NCBI GenBank assembly: GCA_050331095.1
Contig: JBHJHE010000049.1
Coordinates: 1 to 8,752 of the forward strand
DNA length: 8,752 nt
Reading direction: 5' to 3'
Source: MED-G105 sp050331095
GTDB lineage: Bacteria; Pseudomonadota; Alphaproteobacteria; Caulobacterales; Parvularculaceae
A model generated the notes under the pieces. The model was given only the letters and a program-made list of their open reading frames with translations, was not told where the DNA came from and did no database searches. A program made the position numbers and the translations under genes. Below, piece after piece: positions 6,256 through 8,752 of the stretch (position 1 is its first letter; the number at the start of each line of letters is the position of its first letter).

Positions 6256-7629
6256 TCAGAACCGCGGCGTATACTTCTCCCGGATCGTCACCAATTCCTC
6301 CGCCGCCGTCGGATGGAGCGCGCATGTAGCGTCGAAGTCGGCTTTTTTGACGCCCGCTTTGACCGCGATCGCGAGGCACTGGATCATTTCAGGCGAATAT
6401 TCGCCGACAATGTGGACGCCGACGACGCGGTCCGTGTCAGCGTCGACGACGAGCTTCATCAGGGTGCGTTGTTCGTCGCGCGTCAGCATGTGCTTCATCT
6501 GGCGGAAGTCCGTCTTGTAGATGTCGACATTGGCGAACTTGCGCCGCGCTTCGTGCTCGGCGTAGCCGACCGAACCCACGGGCGGGTTCGAGAACACCGC
6601 CTTTGGAATGAAGGCGTAGTCCATCCTCTGCGGATTATCGTTATACGTTGTCTCAGCGAACGCCGCGCCCTCGCGGATCGCCACGGGCGTCAAGTTCACG
6701 CGGTCGGTCACGTCGCCGACGGCGTATATATTGTCGACGGAGCTTTTCGACCACTCGTCGACGACGACAGCGCCGTTGCGGCCAAGCTCGACGCCGGCGT
6801 TTTCAAGACCGAGGCCCGCCGTCGCCGGACGCCGGCCGATGGCCCAGAAGACGACGTCCGCGTCGAGCTTCGCGCCGTTGGAGAGGTGGACGCGCTTTTC
6901 GCCGCCGCCGAGGTCTTCAATTTCGTCAAAGACCGTCTGCGTGACGACGCGGATCCCCTGGCGCTTCAGTTCGGCGTGGACGGCGACAGAGATATCCGTA
7001 TCAAAATAACGCAAAATGTCCTCGCCGCGATAGACGAGGCAGACCTCCGCGCCGAGGCCTTTGAAAATGCAGGCGAACTCGACGGCGATGTAGCCGCCGC
7101 CGGCGACCACCACATGGCGCGGCATCTTCTCGAGATGAAAGACCTCGTTCGACGTAACGCCAAGCTCGTGGCCCGGCGTGCGCTCGTCGACGAAGGGCGC
7201 GCCGCCGGTGGCGATCAGAATGCGCTCGGCGGTAACCTCTCGGTCCTGGTCGACGAGGCGGACCGTGTGAGCGTCTTTCAGCTCGGCGCGGCTTTCAAAA
7301 ATGTCGGCGCCGGCGTTTTTCAGGTTACGGACGTAAATGCCGTTGAGGCGGTCGATCTCGTCGTTCTTGTTTTCGATCAGCGTGCGCCAGTCGAACCCGA
7401 CCTCGTCCGCCCGCCAACCATAACCGCCAGCCTCGTGGAACATGCGGCCGTATTCGCTGGCGTAGACCATGAACTTTTTCGGCACGCAGCCGCGGATAAC
7501 GCAAGTACCGCCGACGCGGAACTCCTCCGCGACGCCGACGCGCGCGCCGTAGCGGGCGGCGAGGCGGGAGGCGCGCACGCCGCCGGAGCCGGCGCCGATG
7601 GTGAAAAGGTCGTAGTCGTAGGCCGCCAT
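6256..7629 (-). CDS. gor: Glutathione-disulfide reductase
   Basis: This FAD-dependent cytoplasmic homodimer reduces glutathione disulfide to glutathione with NADPH. At 457 aa it is full length. The FAD-binding GAGSGG (12-17) comes first. The redox disulfide follows in GGTCVIRGCVPKK, with Cys43 and Cys48 in the form specific to glutathione reductases. The second dinucleotide fold has AGGGYIAVEF (176-185), followed by Arg201 and Arg207, which correspond to the arginines that select NADPH in the E. coli enzyme. AVGDVTD precedes the dimer domain, and HPTAAEE near the C-terminus carries the His439/Glu444 pair. The start is ATG at 7629 with AGGGGG ten bases upstream; an in-frame GTG at 7638 sits too close to that site. 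The gene lies downstream of rpiA on the same strand with a broken small gene between, a neighbourhood seen in other alphaproteobacteria. RpiA works in the pentose phosphate pathway that supplies NADPH. Confidence 0.97.
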   Translation of the reverse strand: MAAYDYDLFTIGAGSGGVRASRLAARYGARVGVAEEFRVGGTCVIRGCVPKKFMVYASEYGRMFHEAGGYGWRADEVGFDWRTLIENKNDEIDRLNGIYVRNLKNAGADIFESRAELKDAHTVRLVDQDREVTAERILIATGGAPFVDERTPGHELGVTSNEVFHLEKMPRHVVVAGGGYIAVEFACIFKGLGAEVCLVYRGEDILRYFDTDISVAVHAELKRQGIRVVTQTVFDEIEDLGGGEKRVHLSNGAKLDADVVFWAIGRRPATAGLGLENAGVELGRNGAVVVDEWSKSSVDNIYAVGDVTDRVNLTPVAIREGAAFAETTYNDNPQRMDYAFIPKAVFSNPPVGSVGYAEHEARRKFANVDIYKTDFRQMKHMLTRDEQRTLMKLVVDADTDRVVGVHIVGEYSPEMIQCLAIAVKAGVKKADFDATCALHPTAAEELVTIREKYTPRF

Positions 7630-7649
7630 GGGTCGCACGCCCCCTGATG

Positions 7650-7669
7650 AAAAGCGCCGCTCGTGCGGC
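7650..7669 (-). terminator. Small hairpin with TTTT between the broken gene and gor
   Basis: Read on the minus strand, GCCGC-ACGA-GCGGC forms a five-base-pair stem directly after the TAA of the upstream gene, followed by GC and then TTTT. It resembles a weak intrinsic terminator or attenuator just ahead of the gor Shine-Dalgarno. The stem is short, so strong termination is doubtful. Confidence 0.25.
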
Positions 7670-7671
7670 CG

Positions 7672-8184
7672 TTAGACCGGCAGGAACCCGATGCCGGTTC
7701 GAAAGCGCGTATCGTTGAACTCAAGGATTTCGCGCGTGAAGGTTTCGAGAAATTCGCGGTGCACCGCCTCGAACACCGGCTCCAGGCGCCCCGAAAAGTC
7801 AAGCGGCAGGCGGATTTTCGGCCGCGCCGCCACGTAAACGTGAAAGCTGTCGCCGACGATCTCAGCGGCGATGCGCGTGCGCAGCCACAAAGCCCCGGCG
7901 TCCTCGGCGTTGCCGACGATGAGGCAGAGCCCGAAGCTGATCGGCTCAAGGACGATCACCTCGCGCTTGGAGAAGCTGTAGGCTTCGTCGCCATAGTCCT
8001 AGCGCGGGTCGAACGGCCCCGCCGCGGGCACGCCGACGACGCAACCGCGCGCGCACCCTTCGTACTCGTGAAAACCGTCGAGCACCGCGTCGCCGAGCGC
8101 GCGGCACTTCATGAGGTTGCGAAACGCCGCCTCGCCATAGTCGCGCACGGCGGTTTTGAGCTCATCGAACTTCGCGTCGGTCAT
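7672..8184 (-). pseudogene. Small conserved-looking gene interrupted by an in-frame amber codon
   Basis: From ATG at 8184 (a weak AGG ten bases upstream) the frame encodes 61 residues (MTDAKFDELKTAVRDYGEAA through GCARGCVVGVPAAGPFDPR) and meets TAG at 7999-8001. The same frame then stays open for 108 codons, beginning DYGDEAYSFSKRE and including SFGLCLIVGNAEDAGALWLR, HVYVAARPKIRLPL and EFNDTRFRTGIGFLPV, to TAA at 7672. No shift is needed, and the strong GC preference at third positions continues through the stop. The natural reading is one 170-residue cytoplasmic protein broken by a single substitution (for example GAG to TAG). No good internal start exists for the second half: the first is GTG at 7957-7959 without a proper Shine-Dalgarno. 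I do not recognise the family. A sequencing error, a real nonsense mutation or readthrough could each explain it. The gene lies between rpiA and gor on the same strand. Confidence 0.75.
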
Positions 8185-8192
8185 GGCGCGCA

Positions 8193-8198
8193 AGCCTA
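8193..8198 (-). promoter_or_regulatory. Possible -10 element before the broken small gene
   Basis: TAGGCT in the context GCTAGGCTTGCGC lies eight bases before the ATG at 8184. The same GCTAGGCT-TGCGC arrangement occurs upstream of the membrane protein gene. If it acts as a -10 element here, transcription would begin almost at the start codon, giving a nearly leaderless mRNA. I see no convincing -35 partner. Confidence 0.2.
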
Positions 8199-8362
8199 GC
8201 TCTCGGCGCGACGGGTGGCTAGGGCGCGGGCGATCCGAGATCGTGTCCTGGGAAGTCGGCGCCGCAATTCGGCCCGTTAGCGCTCTCATCCTGACGAGCG
8301 ATGGCGAACGTCGTTCTCCGGCGACGAACCCGTCCCGAATCTACGGACCTGGCGTTCCTCCC

Positions 8363-8752
8363 CTACCCGCGCCCCAGCCGCGCGACGCCGCCAGCGTTTG
8401 CGACGAACGCTTCGTCCGCCAGCCCCAGAAACAGTCCCGTCTCGACGACGCCGGGGAGACGGCGGAGGGCGGCGTCGAGGTCCGCGGGCGCATCGATGCG
8501 GCCCAGGGCGCAGTCAAGGACGTAGCCGCCATTGTCGGTGAGGAAGGGGCCCTCGCCGCGGCCGTCCCCCGTGCGTAGGCTGACTTTGTCGCTCGGCAGG
8601 CCGTGGTCTCGCAACGCGTCGCGGACGGCCCGGGCCGTAAGGCCGTAATGGGCGCGGACGATTTCGATCGGTAGGGCGAAGGCGCCAAGCGCGCGGCCGC
8701 GCTTCGTCTCGTCAGCGACGACGACGCCGCGCCGGGCGGCGCGCGCGACGCT
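8363..8752 (-). CDS. rpiA: Ribose-5-phosphate isomerase A, C-terminal part, cut by window edge
   Basis: RpiA interconverts ribose 5-phosphate and ribulose 5-phosphate in the pentose phosphate pathway. The window holds the last 129 residues and the TAG stop at 8363-8365; roughly the first 90-100 residues, including the N-terminal catalytic loops, lie beyond the right edge. Family landmarks appear in order: GVVVADETK (the IADxSK strand), LGAFALPIEIV, TDNGGYVLDC (the DNGNxIxD motif), and LPGVVETGLFLGLADEAFV, the strongly conserved C-terminal signature of type A isomerases. The chain ends soon after, as expected. It precedes the broken small gene by 178 bases and then gor, all on the minus strand. 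The gap 8185-8362 shows no gene or clear terminator. Confidence 0.94.
   Translation of the reverse strand, partial: SVARAARRGVVVADETKRGRALGAFALPIEIVRAHYGLTARAVRDALRDHGLPSDKVSLRTGDGRGEGPFLTDNGGYVLDCALGRIDAPADLDAALRRLPGVVETGLFLGLADEAFVANAGGVARLGRG

Noticed and set aside
6313..7647. 444-codon open frame on the plus strand
   Set aside because: It is the complement of gor, whose FAD, disulfide and NADPH motifs are all intact.
7999..8001. Amber codon as pyrrolysine or general stop reassignment
   Set aside because: TAG ends two other genes in the window, no Pyl machinery is visible, and nothing about the surrounding protein suggests a methyltransferase. A simple mutation or sequencing error is more likely.
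1..8752. Defence island, CRISPR array, prophage or insertion sequence
   Set aside because: No repeated spacer-like units, transposase, integrase, tRNA boundary or terminal inverted repeats were seen. Base composition and codon use look even across the window.

Overview
The window reads as ordinary chromosomal DNA from a high-GC alphaproteobacterium. By eye roughly two thirds of bases are G or C, and third codon positions are strongly GC-rich. The gene content is typical of that class: a pyrimidine 5'-nucleotidase directly followed by dapD, gor located next to rpiA, and a DUF1036 protein. Genus or family cannot be fixed from this stretch. I see no rRNA, tRNA, CRISPR array, transposase or integrase.

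Layout. Positions 1-418 (minus) hold the N-terminal part of priA, reading off the left edge. A 264-base divergent gap follows. A plus-strand block then runs from 683 to 6029: an exported protein with two DUF1036 repeats (683-1756); a HAD pyrimidine 5'-nucleotidase overlapping it through a TTGA junction (1753-2496); dapD (2525-3379); an unrecognised membrane protein starting at GTG (3427-4173); a GC-rich hairpin and a 14-base perfect palindrome; and a large secreted protein with an N-terminal papain-like Cys/His/Asp region and a C-terminal von Willebrand factor type D domain (4305-6029). The minus strand carries, converging on this block, the genes rpiA (partial, 8363-8752), a small conserved-looking gene broken by one in-frame amber codon (7672-8184), and gor (6256-7629).

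Functionally, DapD works in lysine and diaminopimelate synthesis, and the nucleotidase in pyrimidine nucleotide turnover. Glutathione reductase uses NADPH, and RpiA works in the pentose phosphate pathway that supplies it, so the gor/rpiA neighbourhood makes metabolic sense. PriA restarts stalled replication forks. The two exported proteins (DUF1036 and the VWFD protein) and the membrane protein have no assignable role.

The two observations most worth following are the papain-fold/VWFD fusion, which looks like an uncharacterised secreted cysteine enzyme or adhesin, and the single amber codon that splits an otherwise intact reading frame between rpiA and gor. I found no convincing multi-gene novel system such as a defence island, secretion locus or biosynthetic cluster.
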